Shown: positions 19,156 through 28,796 of the stretch, piece after piece
Layout of the letters: the number at the start of each line of letters is the position of its first letter
Numbering within the stretch: position 1 is the first letter of the stretch
Origin: an uncultured Pseudomonadota bacterium
GTDB lineage: Bacteria; Pseudomonadota; Gammaproteobacteria; Xanthomonadales; Wenzhouxiangellaceae
NCBI GenBank assembly: GCA_937138395.1
Contig: CAKZPB010000136.1
Span: 1 to 64,000 of the forward strand
Direction: 5' to 3'
DNA length: 64,000 nucleotides
The notes under the pieces: model-generated
Databases searched by the model: none
Seen by the model: only the letters and a program-made list of their open reading frames with translations
What the model was told of the DNA's origin: nothing
Program-made: the position numbers and the translations under genes

Positions 19156-19496
19156 GCGTGCTCCTGGCCTGATGACCATCTCATTGAATGAAGCTCATCG
19201 TACTGCTCGATGACTGAATCGATTCTGAACCGACCGGCTTCAGGCGAGAAATCTTTGTATAAGTAGCCGCTGAGCATTGTTCTGGGCAACGCACTGGGGT
19301 CGCGACGGCTACACTCCGGGCAAGTAAGGATGGTTTTCACAATGCCATTTCAAACCAGCGAGTCCGCTTGGCATGAGAATCGAGGCATGACCTCGCAGAC
19401 AGTCGGCCCCGGACCTGATCCGGGGCCGTCCTGCAAGTCGATTGTGATGGTCAGCGGACGGAAATGCCGCGTCTCGTTCGATGATCGGAATCCTGA

Positions 19497-20429
19497 TTAA
19501 CCGGCCCGGGCGATATCGAGCACGTTGTAGTTCGGATAATCATTGCCACGAACGCGAGCCAGTTCCACGCGATTGCGGCCTTGCTGTTTTGCCGAATACA
19601 GTCCGCGGTCGGCTGCTTCGATCAGATCAGCAGGTCGCACGCCCTGCTGCGGCACTGCAGCTGCGACTCCAAGACATGCAGTGACAAATCCACGACGGGG
19701 GCCGGGTTTGGCGAATTCAAGTGAAATCATCGCCCGCCGCAGTCGGGTCGCCAGCTCGCAGCCTTCATCACCGGACAACCCCGGCACGAAAGCGATGAAC
19801 TCTTCACCACCATACCGCGCCATCATGCCGCCGTTCGAAGCAATCAGCAGGGATAATGATCGTGCAGCAGCACACAACAGGTGATCACCAGCAGCGCGGC
19901 CGTTCTGTTGGTTATAACTTCTGAAATCATCAACATCGAACGTAATGATGCAGGTCGATTCTCTGGAATTCTGAGCATCGAACCAACGATTGTCCAGCGC
20001 TCGCCTGAACGCGTTAATGGTGTAGAGGCCAGTCAGTTCGTCGAAGTCATCCGCGCGCTTGGCCGACGTACGCTGCAGGCTCGGCTTCAGGTCGTAGACG
20101 TTGGATGACATGGAGCCGGACGATGCCTCGGACATAGCCGGCGTTCGCTCAACCAGGGCCGTCAGCAGCAGCATCATCGTGAATCCACTCACCAGGAATG
20201 CTGCAAGTACCGCCATGCCGACCGAAGCACCGATGACAGTTTCCAGCCAGGAGAGACTTTGAACCGGCAACAGCGTCGCAGAAGTCGCCAGGCTGGACAG
20301 CATCAACAGAATCAGCGAAAGCACCATAAGACTGATCCCCAGATACAACTTCCACGAGTCAACTCGTACAGTCAACAGGGATTGCAGGTCGGAGTCTGTG
20401 GTCGTCTTGATCGGTTTGCTATAGTCCAT
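19497..20429 (-). CDS. membrane-anchored diguanylate cyclase (GGDEF domain)
   Basis: Two TM segments, then FDELTGLYTINAFRRALDNR...FDVDDFRSYNQQNGRAAGDHLL...ARYGGEEFIAFVPG. Confidence 0.92.
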   Translation of the reverse strand: MDYSKPIKTTTDSDLQSLLTVRVDSWKLYLGISLMVLSLILLMLSSLATSATLLPVQSLSWLETVIGASVGMAVLAAFLVSGFTMMLLLTALVERTPAMSEASSGSMSSNVYDLKPSLQRTSAKRADDFDELTGLYTINAFRRALDNRWFDAQNSRESTCIITFDVDDFRSYNQQNGRAAGDHLLCAAARSLSLLIASNGGMMARYGGEEFIAFVPGLSGDEGCELATRLRRAMISLEFAKPGPRRGFVTACLGVAAAVPQQGVRPADLIEAADRGLYSAKQQGRNRVELARVRGNDYPNYNVLDIARAG

Positions 20430-20515
20430 TTTTGCCTCGGTCCACACGGGTGGCGTCTGTATTACCCTACCCATGCAACTATCAAGCCAAAACTGATAAA
20501 AATGCGTAATAAACC

Positions 20516-20959
20516 ATGAAAACAGACGCTCAAAAAGCGCTCGATCAACTCAATGCCTGGTCTGAAAACACGCTGATGGAAACCCTTGGTATTCAATACA
20601 GCGATGTCGGTGAGGACTATCTGGAAGCCACCATGCCGGTTCGAAAAATGCACTATCAACCGATGGGTATCCTGCACGGTGGCGCAAGTGCTGCTTTAGC
20701 TGAAAGCGTTGGTAGCGCTGCTTCCGGGCTCTATCTGGCTTCTCAGGAAGGGGATCAAACCGCCGTCGGCCTGGAGCTTGCCATCAACCATGTACGGAGC
20801 GTTCATGAAGGCACGGTCACGGCGCGTGCTGAAGCCATCCACCGGGGTCGTTCGACCCACCTCTGGCAAATCGTGATTCGCGATGAAGAAAAACGCATGG
20901 TTGCACTGGCCAAGCTGACCATGATGGTGCTGAGCAGGCAAAAATTGTCAGATCAGTGA
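20516..20959 (+). CDS. hotdog-fold thioesterase (PaaI/YdiI-like)
   Basis: MPVRKMHYQPMGILHGGASAALAESVGSAAS...GLELAINHVRSVHEGTVTARAEAIHRGRSTHLWQI. Confidence 0.9.
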   Translation: MKTDAQKALDQLNAWSENTLMETLGIQYSDVGEDYLEATMPVRKMHYQPMGILHGGASAALAESVGSAASGLYLASQEGDQTAVGLELAINHVRSVHEGTVTARAEAIHRGRSTHLWQIVIRDEEKRMVALAKLTMMVLSRQKLSDQ

Positions 20960-21020
20960 GTTTTCAGGCAAATTCGGGCCCTCGGTGCCCGGTGAAAACA
21001 ACCTGACTACGCACATGAAT

Positions 21021-22088
21021 CTAACGGCTGCGCAGCAGCACCCATAGCGAAAAACCGGTCAGCAGTGCCGGCGGCAACACCGCAATCGGTGGTGCGGACA
21101 TATTTGCGACCAGGCCAAAGTACCCCAGCATGCTGGTCAGCAGATAATAGCCAAGGCCGATCCCGACTGCCAACACAACCTTCAAGCTGACCGCCCGGCT
21201 CTTCGTTGGCGTGGCACTCAGCGCTGTTGCAATCAAGACCATGCCCAGGCATGCCAGCGGAAGAGCAATCCGCTGCCACAGCACCAGTTCGAATTCACTG
21301 GCATCCCGGTCGCGCGCCTTCAAGGTTCCGACATAGGTCCACAAGTCCGTAAGCGGAAGGCTGACTGGAGGCTGTCTGAACAACTGCAGCTGTTGTGAAG
21401 TCAGAAATGACGCCCAGACCAGCTGCTCGATCGATTGAATCCGATCTTCGGTGCCCATGCCGTTCAGCTGCTTTACAACCACATCCTCGAGCAGCCATTC
21501 ATTTTCATTCGGTACCGCGCGATCGGCCTGGATGTGTCGAACAAGCTCCCCACGCTGATCGAACTGATAAATGTTGATCTGACCCGGCAGTTGGCCGGGC
21601 TCCATCAGCCCGACATTCATGAATTGGGTGTCCGATCGCACCCACAAACCATGCCAGGGATGCCAAAGACTGCTGTCACTCAAGGCTTCGCCGGCAAGCC
21701 GCTCAGGCGTTTGGTAGAGCACCGGAGCCAGGTATTGCAGTGCCACCAGTGCAATCAGTGCCACACCCAGACCGGGCAGCAGCGCCACCCGGGTGATTCG
21801 CATCAGCGATACGCCAGACGAACGCATGACCGTCAACTCTCGCTGAGCCTGCATCGACGACAACACCGTTGCAGTAGCGAGCACGGCGACAACCGGCAGG
21901 AGATCAATCAGGTCTACCGGTACCTGCATCAGCGCCTGCCAACCCGAAACGACCATCGAACCCTGAATATTGGACTGTCCGAGCCGTTCCAGCAACGCGA
22001 TCAGCCACAGTAGTGCGCCGATTGCCAGCAACATGACAGCATAGCCACGTGCCAGGCGAATCAGCAGATGCCGGGTCAGGATATTCAT
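21021..22088 (-). CDS. lptG: LPS export ABC transporter permease LptG
   Basis: MNILTRHLLIRLARGYAVMLLAIGALLWLIALLERLGQ... YjgP/YjgQ family; paired with LptF. Confidence 0.93.
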   Translation of the reverse strand: MNILTRHLLIRLARGYAVMLLAIGALLWLIALLERLGQSNIQGSMVVSGWQALMQVPVDLIDLLPVVAVLATATVLSSMQAQRELTVMRSSGVSLMRITRVALLPGLGVALIALVALQYLAPVLYQTPERLAGEALSDSSLWHPWHGLWVRSDTQFMNVGLMEPGQLPGQINIYQFDQRGELVRHIQADRAVPNENEWLLEDVVVKQLNGMGTEDRIQSIEQLVWASFLTSQQLQLFRQPPVSLPLTDLWTYVGTLKARDRDASEFELVLWQRIALPLACLGMVLIATALSATPTKSRAVSLKVVLAVGIGLGYYLLTSMLGYFGLVANMSAPPIAVLPPALLTGFSLWVLLRSR

Positions 22089-22091
22089 GAA

Positions 22092-23159
22092 TCAGATTGG
22101 CGCACCAGGCCCCCTCCAGCGCTGCCACAAGACACAGCCGAGTAGCGGAACGATTGCGATCGGCAGCCAGAACAAGCCCGGCCAGATCGGCATCGTGCCT
22201 GCATCCACACGATTGGCCAGCATACCGACCAGCGCAAAGTACACTGCAGCCAGCAGACTGGCGGAGACCACTTTGGCAGCCTGTCCGCGACGCGGATTGA
22301 TTCTACCGATTGCCAGTGCCGTCAAAGCCAGCAACAGCACTGAAATCGGACTCAGAGTCCGCCACTGCAGTTCGCCCCATTCCAGCGCACCGGGGTCGGT
22401 CATCAGATCGGACAGCGTCAAGGCGCGGCGAATACGATTCCGCTGGACTGGCGGCGGTGGGTCGAAGGTGACCAGCAGTTGTTCGGAATGGCTGATCAAA
22501 TCGGCATCGCCGCCAGTCTGTAAACGATAGGACCGTACGTTGCCGCTGAAAACCAGGCCAATGGAGCCATCGCCCTGGTCGTCCTGTTCGAGTCGTTCAG
22601 CCCTCAGCATGTTGCGGTAGTTTGGTAGCCGCTGATGGACCAGAACGTTTTCCAGTACCCGGCCGTTACGCTGCTCTGCAAAGATGACCCACTGCTCGTC
22701 GCCGATTTCAAACCGACCTGGCTCGACCCGGGACAAATCGACTTGGGCGACCAGTTCCCCTTCCATTGCATACAGTTTCTGGTACGCCCAGGGTCGAAAA
22801 ACATTCGATAACAACAGCACTGCAATCAAGCCGATCAATCCGACGATGACTACCGCTCGGACAATCGTGCTTCTGCCGAGCCCGGCTGCAGCGATCGCGG
22901 TCATTTCATAACCGCTCTGCAAACGCCCGAGCGCAATGACCAGGCCCAGCAAAATGGATGCCGGGATCAACACATCCAGAAACAAACCCAATCTCAGGCC
23001 GGTCAAGGCGGCCACCGCACCGACCGAGAGCCGATCGACGACCGCATCGGCAAGATAGCTGCTCATAAAAAATGCCAGCACAATCGCCAGAATCACGAAA
23101 AACACACCGAGGATCGGTCGCACAAGCTGGAACAGCAGGTAACGCTCGATTCGTTTCAT
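22092..23159 (-). CDS. lptF: LPS export ABC transporter permease LptF
   Basis: MKRIERYLLFQLVRPILGVFFVILAIVLAFFMSSYLADAV; YjgP/YjgQ family. Confidence 0.93.
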   Translation of the reverse strand: MKRIERYLLFQLVRPILGVFFVILAIVLAFFMSSYLADAVVDRLSVGAVAALTGLRLGLFLDVLIPASILLGLVIALGRLQSGYEMTAIAAAGLGRSTIVRAVVIVGLIGLIAVLLLSNVFRPWAYQKLYAMEGELVAQVDLSRVEPGRFEIGDEQWVIFAEQRNGRVLENVLVHQRLPNYRNMLRAERLEQDDQGDGSIGLVFSGNVRSYRLQTGGDADLISHSEQLLVTFDPPPPVQRNRIRRALTLSDLMTDPGALEWGELQWRTLSPISVLLLALTALAIGRINPRRGQAAKVVSASLLAAVYFALVGMLANRVDAGTMPIWPGLFWLPIAIVPLLGCVLWQRWRGPGAPI

Positions 23160-23953
23160 CTGCGATTGCGCTCAGCGAAGATGGTCTTGACCAGCGCCAG
23201 GTCTGCCGGCGAATCCACATCGACTGCAGCCTCCGGCCAGGCCAGCAATACCGGCCGTGCATACACACCGATCTGGCGCGAAAGTGCAGCAAAGGCCTGC
23301 TCCAGGCTGAGTCGTCCAGTCAGATAACGGAGCAGATTTCCAATCCCGATTCGCGCGACGATTTTCCAGGGCTGTTTGCGATTCTGCTCAAATGACTGCC
23401 AGGTTTCGGCAATGCTACGACCCCGCGCCGAGGTCACCAGAAACAGGTTGGTGCCGCAGACGCTGCGGTCGGAAAATCGATACCGGGTCCGACGATTGCC
23501 GGGAAAGCGATGCATGACCTCGTGATAGTCCACGACACCGACCCAAAGATCGACGTCCGGCTCGGCACTGGCTCGTTCAATCAACGGTTGGAACCAGTCC
23601 GCTTGGATCAACGGGTGATCGCCGGTCAGCACCAGCACCGCACGATTCGGATCATCGGACAGGTCATGAAAAGCAGCCGCCAGGCTGGCCGCCGGCCCTG
23701 CGGCTGGATCAACCCGTTGATACACCAGGCCGACATCGGCTGCCGTTTCATAGGCCGGCAGTGGATTGCAAACCAGACGCACCTGGTCAAGGCCGTCCAA
23801 TGCAGCCAGGCTATGCATGACATGCGTCAACATCGGTTTGCCGCCAATCGGCACCAGCACTTTTCCCTGGACCTGCGCTGTGACAGCCAGTGGATCTTCC
23901 GGTCCGCGATCTCCTGCCAGAACAACCGCGTCGACCCTGTCTGTGCACGTCAT
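23156..23953 (-). CDS. MobA-like NTP transferase family protein (atypical signature)
   Basis: DAVVLAGDRGPEDPLAVTAQVQGKVLVPIGGKPMLTHVMHSL...AVLVLTGDHPLI; its stop overlaps the lptF start (ATGA). Confidence 0.82.
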   Translation of the reverse strand: MTCTDRVDAVVLAGDRGPEDPLAVTAQVQGKVLVPIGGKPMLTHVMHSLAALDGLDQVRLVCNPLPAYETAADVGLVYQRVDPAAGPAASLAAAFHDLSDDPNRAVLVLTGDHPLIQADWFQPLIERASAEPDVDLWVGVVDYHEVMHRFPGNRRTRYRFSDRSVCGTNLFLVTSARGRSIAETWQSFEQNRKQPWKIVARIGIGNLLRYLTGRLSLEQAFAALSRQIGVYARPVLLAWPEAAVDVDSPADLALVKTIFAERNRR

Positions 23954-24512
23954 CGTGCCCTATGCTCCAAGCACAGCGGCAAGCACCCTGCCGCAACGAC
24001 CGATGGGCCGTGGCATCGGTGGAGCAAGCAGTTGAATCCATGAATGGGTACTTTCATTCAGTTGCATTGCCCAATGCTGTTCAAAGCAGTCAGGGTTAAC
24101 TGCGAGCAAATGGCGCCCGGTCATTGCTAAGACGTCATCTGCCAGCGCTGCATCAGGCAGGCTTTGACGATCATCGCAACGCAGCCCCTTCAACACGATA
24201 TGCACCCTCTGGTCATGCTGTTGACCGCGCCATCCCGATAGCGCTTGCAGTCATGCAGGCACATCGCAGCGCAGTTCATTGAGTCGAACCCTACCCGGCG
24301 GATCTGGGAGGGCCACCCCACCGGTTGGGTCTTTACCGATTGGACATGAACGATACTTGGAATAGGAATGTGCATTCAAGTGGCCAAAATGTGGTAAAAA
24401 AACGACGAGATGTGGTAAAAACACGTCGACAGGCACATTATGTAGGCAAATGCGGGTATATTGTTGTGATCTAAAAATTCAAATTAGTATTTTCTTTGTC
24501 ACGCCAGCCACT

Positions 24513-24518
24513 TATAAT
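24513..24518 (+). promoter_or_regulatory. consensus -10 element upstream of the sphingolipid-type operon
   Basis: TATAAT at 24513-24518 in an AT-rich leader; -35 weak (TTTTCT at 17-bp spacing). Confidence 0.5.
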
Positions 24519-24591
24519 GGTCGATTAAGCTTTTTTGACAGCTCGCGAGACCACCTGAGCGAGACACCAAAATAACGAAGGGACTCCCGGT

Positions 24592-26379
24592 TTGAGTATC
24601 TTACCAACCCCTACAAATAATTCGCTTCCGCTCAAAACTTCTGGCTATCAAAGTCTGGCTGAAGCCCTGGATTATGCAGCGCGTGGCACAACGGGCTGCA
24701 ATTTCTATAATGGCCGAGGTCACCTGGTCGAAGCACTGAGCTATGCCGAGCTTCGATCCAGCGCACTGCAACTGGCCAAGCGCTTGACCGGCCTGGGCCT
24801 GAAGCGCGGCAGCCGGATTGCGCTGGTTGCAGATACCCACCCCGGTTTTCACAAGATGTTCTTCGCCTGCCAATATGCAGGATTGGTCCCGGTACCGCTT
24901 CCGGCAGCCGTGCATCTCGGCGGCAAGAAAGCCTTTATCGAGCATCTTCGCGCACTACTGATTGATTGCGAAGCGCAGGCAGCCTATGCCTCGGAAGAAT
25001 TTGTTTCATTCCTGGATGAAGCTGTAACCGGTATGAACCTCGCGGCAAGTGGCACCCTGTCCACCTTCGATGCATTGCCGGCCACGGATCATCTACCTGA
25101 ACCACCTCAAGCTCACGAACTGGCGTATCTGCAATACACTTCTGGCAGCACGCGCTTCCCGCGCGGCACGATGATTACGCAGCGGGCCGTGCTGACCAAT
25201 CTGGCCGGAATACTTCAGTATGGTGTCCAGATCAGACGTGGCGATCGCTACATGTCCTGGCTGCCGTTCTACCATGACATGGGCCTGGTAGGCCTGATCC
25301 TGGGGCCCGTGGTGTCCCAGTTGTCTGTGGATTATCTTGGCACTCGTGAATTTGCCATGCGGCCCCGCTTGTGGCTCGAACTGATGTCACGCAACGAAGC
25401 CACCATTTCCTATGCGCCGCCGTTCGGTTTTGCGCTGGTCGCTCGACGCCTGCGCGATTCCGATCTTGAGCGATACGACCTATCAGCCTGGCGGGTTGCC
25501 GGTGTCGGCGCCGAAATGATTCGTCCGGGCTGGCTGAAACAGTTTGCAGCAAAACTTGACGGGGCCGGTTTTTCCGACAAGGCATTCCTGCCTTGCTACG
25601 GCATGGCCGAATGCTCATTGGCGATCAGCTTCGCCCCCCTGGCTCAGGGCTTGGACATTGATCGTCTCGACGCCGACATCCTGGCGAATGATCGCCATGC
25701 ACTCCCTGCGAACAGTGATTCAAATCGAGTCACTGAGTTTGTCAACTGCGGCCGGCCTCTACCCGATTATGAAGTCGAGATCCGCGGGCCTGACGGTTCG
25801 GTCATGCCGGAACGTCACTGCGGCACTATTTTTCTGCGTGGGCCCAGCGTCATGTCCGGATACTCCAACAATCCGGAAGCGACGCGCGAAGCACTGACCG
25901 AGGATGGCTGGCTGAATACCGGCGATGTGGGCTATCGTGCCGGTGATTCCCTGTTTATCACGGGCCGTTCCAAAGATCTCTTGATCATCAATGGTCGCAA
26001 TATCTGGCCACAGGATCTGGAAAACCTGGCCGAGCAGCAGGAAGAAGTCCGGCCTGAGGATTCATCCGCCTTCGCAATCGAAGCCGAAGATGGCACCGAA
26101 GTGGCCGTACTGGTCGTCCAGTGCCGCGAGCAGGATCCATTCCGCCAGGCCGACCTGGTTGAGCGCTTGAAACAGGGTATTCAGTCTGAATTCGGCATTG
26201 CCTGTCTGATTGAACTGGTGCCGCTGCACACACTGCCACGCACTTCATCGGGCAAGTTGTCGCGTAGCGGAACCCGGCTTGATTTCCTCAAGCGCAATCA
26301 GCTTGAGGATTCACAGGTACTCCCGCGTGAGCTGGTCAACCGAACGCCGCATACCCAGGCCCTGAATACCGTCGACTGA
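24592..26379 (+). CDS. fatty acyl-AMP ligase / acyl-ACP synthetase
   Basis: TTG start; LQYTSGSTRFPRGTMITQRAV, SWLPFYHDMGLVG, YGMAECSLAISFAPL, LNTGDVGYRAGDSLFITGRSKDLLIINGRNIWPQDLE: FAAL motifs. Confidence 0.93.
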   Translation: MSILPTPTNNSLPLKTSGYQSLAEALDYAARGTTGCNFYNGRGHLVEALSYAELRSSALQLAKRLTGLGLKRGSRIALVADTHPGFHKMFFACQYAGLVPVPLPAAVHLGGKKAFIEHLRALLIDCEAQAAYASEEFVSFLDEAVTGMNLAASGTLSTFDALPATDHLPEPPQAHELAYLQYTSGSTRFPRGTMITQRAVLTNLAGILQYGVQIRRGDRYMSWLPFYHDMGLVGLILGPVVSQLSVDYLGTREFAMRPRLWLELMSRNEATISYAPPFGFALVARRLRDSDLERYDLSAWRVAGVGAEMIRPGWLKQFAAKLDGAGFSDKAFLPCYGMAECSLAISFAPLAQGLDIDRLDADILANDRHALPANSDSNRVTEFVNCGRPLPDYEVEIRGPDGSVMPERHCGTIFLRGPSVMSGYSNNPEATREALTEDGWLNTGDVGYRAGDSLFITGRSKDLLIINGRNIWPQDLENLAEQQEEVRPEDSSAFAIEAEDGTEVAVLVVQCREQDPFRQADLVERLKQGIQSEFGIACLIELVPLHTLPRTSSGKLSRSGTRLDFLKRNQLEDSQVLPRELVNRTPHTQALNTVD

Positions 26380-27329
26380 TGAACCGCATAGCAGTGACCG
26401 GCGCGACCGGCTTTGTCGGCCGCGCAACGCTGCTTGCATTGCGCAACGCGTACCCCGATTGCCAAATTCGGGCGCTGGTCCGGAAACCCGATGAACGTTC
26501 GTTACCGTCGGTATTCGACTCGATTGATGTGATCGGAGGCGACCTGAGTCGGCAACCGGCACTCCAACTGCTGGCTGAAGACACGGATGTTGTGGTCCAC
26601 ATCGCAGCAGCCATTGCCGGCAATAATAAAGCGGACTTCGCGACAGCCAATATCGACGGCACCCAGCAACTGATCGCCGCGATCGGCCGCTGTGCACCAC
26701 AGGCTCATCTGGTTCATCTTTCATCGCTGGCTGCCCGCGAGCCGCATCTCTCCTGGTATGCAATGTCAAAATTGATGGCCGAGCAGGTCATCAGGGCCAG
26801 CGGAATTTCACACACCATTCTGCGCCCACCTGCAGTTTATGGGGCTGAAGACCCAGCGCTGGCCGATTTCTGGCGACTCTTGGCTCGAGGCTGGATGATC
26901 CGGCTGGGCCCAAAACAGGCCCGGTTTTCCCTGTTGCACGTGGACGACCTGGTTGAAACCATCCTGCGCGTGATTCAGATTCGGCCAGACGGTGCATTGA
27001 TGACCCTGCACGATGGCCACAGGGAAAGCGAGTCCGAATCGGGTTGGAGCTGGCCTGAACTGGCCTCGGTGGCTTCGGAACAGCGTGGGCGTCGGATACG
27101 CGCCGTTGGCATGCCGGCGCTATTGCTGAAAGGAATTGCCCAACTCAATCTGCAGCGGGCTCGCATGATGCGCTCAACGGCCATGCTCAGCCCGGGTAAA
27201 GTGCGCGAATTGATCCATCCGGATTGGGTCTGCGATAATGCTGATATTCAGGAAATGCTGAATTGGAGCCCTGCGACAACACTCGCACAACGTCTTGCTA
27301 CGCTACCAGGATGGAACACGGCACAATGA
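26379..27329 (+). CDS. NAD-dependent epimerase/dehydratase family protein, CerR-like candidate
   Basis: MNRIAVTGATGFVGRATLLAL; YAMSK catalytic motif; start overlaps the upstream stop (TGATG). Confidence 0.88.
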   Translation: MNRIAVTGATGFVGRATLLALRNAYPDCQIRALVRKPDERSLPSVFDSIDVIGGDLSRQPALQLLAEDTDVVVHIAAAIAGNNKADFATANIDGTQQLIAAIGRCAPQAHLVHLSSLAAREPHLSWYAMSKLMAEQVIRASGISHTILRPPAVYGAEDPALADFWRLLARGWMIRLGPKQARFSLLHVDDLVETILRVIQIRPDGALMTLHDGHRESESESGWSWPELASVASEQRGRRIRAVGMPALLLKGIAQLNLQRARMMRSTAMLSPGKVRELIHPDWVCDNADIQEMLNWSPATTLAQRLATLPGWNTAQ

Positions 27330-27577
27330 ATACTACTCAACAGAAGATTCGAGCTGCAATTGACGAAGCGGTACACGCATCGTTACCTGAATTGGGCGAG
27401 GTGGACTACAACGCCGCGCTGACCAGCGACATTGGACTGGATTCGGTGCAGGTCATGGATCTGGTCATGGAAATCGAAGATCGACTCGACCTGTCCATAC
27501 CAATCGAATTGCTTGCTGAGACGCAAACACTGGCTGACCTGGCTACACGGCTCGAACCGTTGCTGGAATCGAACTGA
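27326..27577 (+). CDS. acyl carrier protein
   Basis: 83 aa; DIGLDSVQVMDLVMEIEDRLDLSIPIELLAE with phosphopantetheine serine; ATGA overlap with the upstream gene. Confidence 0.94.
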   Translation: MNTTQQKIRAAIDEAVHASLPELGEVDYNAALTSDIGLDSVQVMDLVMEIEDRLDLSIPIELLAETQTLADLATRLEPLLESN

Positions 27578-27611
27578 GCCGTAAAGGCCGGACCATTATC
27601 GAGGGACTACC

Positions 27612-28796
27612 ATGAGCCTGTTTGAAAAGTTCAATGATCTTGCGCAGTCACGTGCCGGCCTTGGTGATCAGCACGTCGCGCCCGTCGCAACGCCGATTGA
27701 AAAGGTGTTTTCAGCGACTGAGGGCCAGATCAACGGGCAAAGAACGATCCTGGCGGGTACGAATAACTACCTGGGGCTGACGTTCAATCAGGAGGTGCTG
27801 AGCGCTGCGCATGCCGCGCTCGATGAATATGGCAGTGGAACTACCGGCTCACGCATGGCCAACGGCAGTTATCACGCGCACCAAAAGCTTGAACAAGAAT
27901 TGGCCGATGCATGGGGCTGGCCCGCAGCCATGGTCTTTTCCACCGGCTATCAGGCCAATCTGGCGACTATCTCCACGCTGGCCGGCAAGCAGGATTACCT
28001 GCTGCTCGACAGCGATTCCCATGCCAGCATCTATGACGGTGCCAAGCTCGGTCAGGCTCAGACCATCGTATTCAGACACAATGATCCGGCAAACCTGGAC
28101 CGTCGTCTGACGCGGCTCGGGGATGATGCCAAACGGGCGTTAATCGTGGTCGAAGGGCTCTATTCCATGCTGGGTGACCAACCGCCGCTCGAGGCTTTTA
28201 TCGAGATCAAGCGCAAGCACGGGGCCTGGCTGTTGCTGGATGAAGCGCATTCGTTCGGCGTCTTCGGCGAGCATGGGCTGGGTCTGGCCGAGGCACGACA
28301 TTGCATGGACGGCATTGATTTCGTGGTCGGCACATTCTCCAAGAGCCTTGCGGGCATTGGCGGATTCTGCGTCAGCCCACACGCTGAACTCGACCTGCTG
28401 CGACTGGCCGCACGCCCGTATATCTTTACCGCATCACCTTCGCCTGCCGTGATTGCGTCAACCCGAGCCGCTTTGAACCAGGTCATTCACGGGCAAGCGT
28501 TACGCGATTCCCTATGGCGCAACATCGAGCAACTGTATTCTGCCTTGAACCAGATGGGTTACAAGCTGGGTAGCGAACAGCCGGGCCCGGTGGCCGCAAT
28601 CATCCTGCCCGACCGGGAGTCCGCACTGGCCCACTGGTATGGTCTGCTCGAAGCCGGTGTCTATGCCAACCTGATGATTCCTCCGGCAACGCCAAAGGGG
28701 CTGAATCTGCTTCGGATCAGTCTGAGCGCAGCGCATTCGCCAGCGCAGGTTGACCAAATGATCGATGCCTTTGGCCGGCTCCAGGCAGCGGCTTGA
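27612..28796 (+). CDS. spt: serine palmitoyltransferase-like alpha-oxoamine synthase (PLP)
   Basis: GTNNYLGLTFNQEV...STGYQANLATISTLAGKQDYLLLDSDSHASIYDGAKLG...EGLYSMLGDQPPLEAF...LLDEAHSFGVFGEHG...VGTFSKSLAGIGGFCVSPHAELDLLRLAARPYIFTASPSP: closer to Sphingomonas SPT than to BioF/Kbl by motif. Confidence 0.9.
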   Translation: MSLFEKFNDLAQSRAGLGDQHVAPVATPIEKVFSATEGQINGQRTILAGTNNYLGLTFNQEVLSAAHAALDEYGSGTTGSRMANGSYHAHQKLEQELADAWGWPAAMVFSTGYQANLATISTLAGKQDYLLLDSDSHASIYDGAKLGQAQTIVFRHNDPANLDRRLTRLGDDAKRALIVVEGLYSMLGDQPPLEAFIEIKRKHGAWLLLDEAHSFGVFGEHGLGLAEARHCMDGIDFVVGTFSKSLAGIGGFCVSPHAELDLLRLAARPYIFTASPSPAVIASTRAALNQVIHGQALRDSLWRNIEQLYSALNQMGYKLGSEQPGPVAAIILPDRESALAHWYGLLEAGVYANLMIPPATPKGLNLLRISLSAAHSPAQVDQMIDAFGRLQAAA

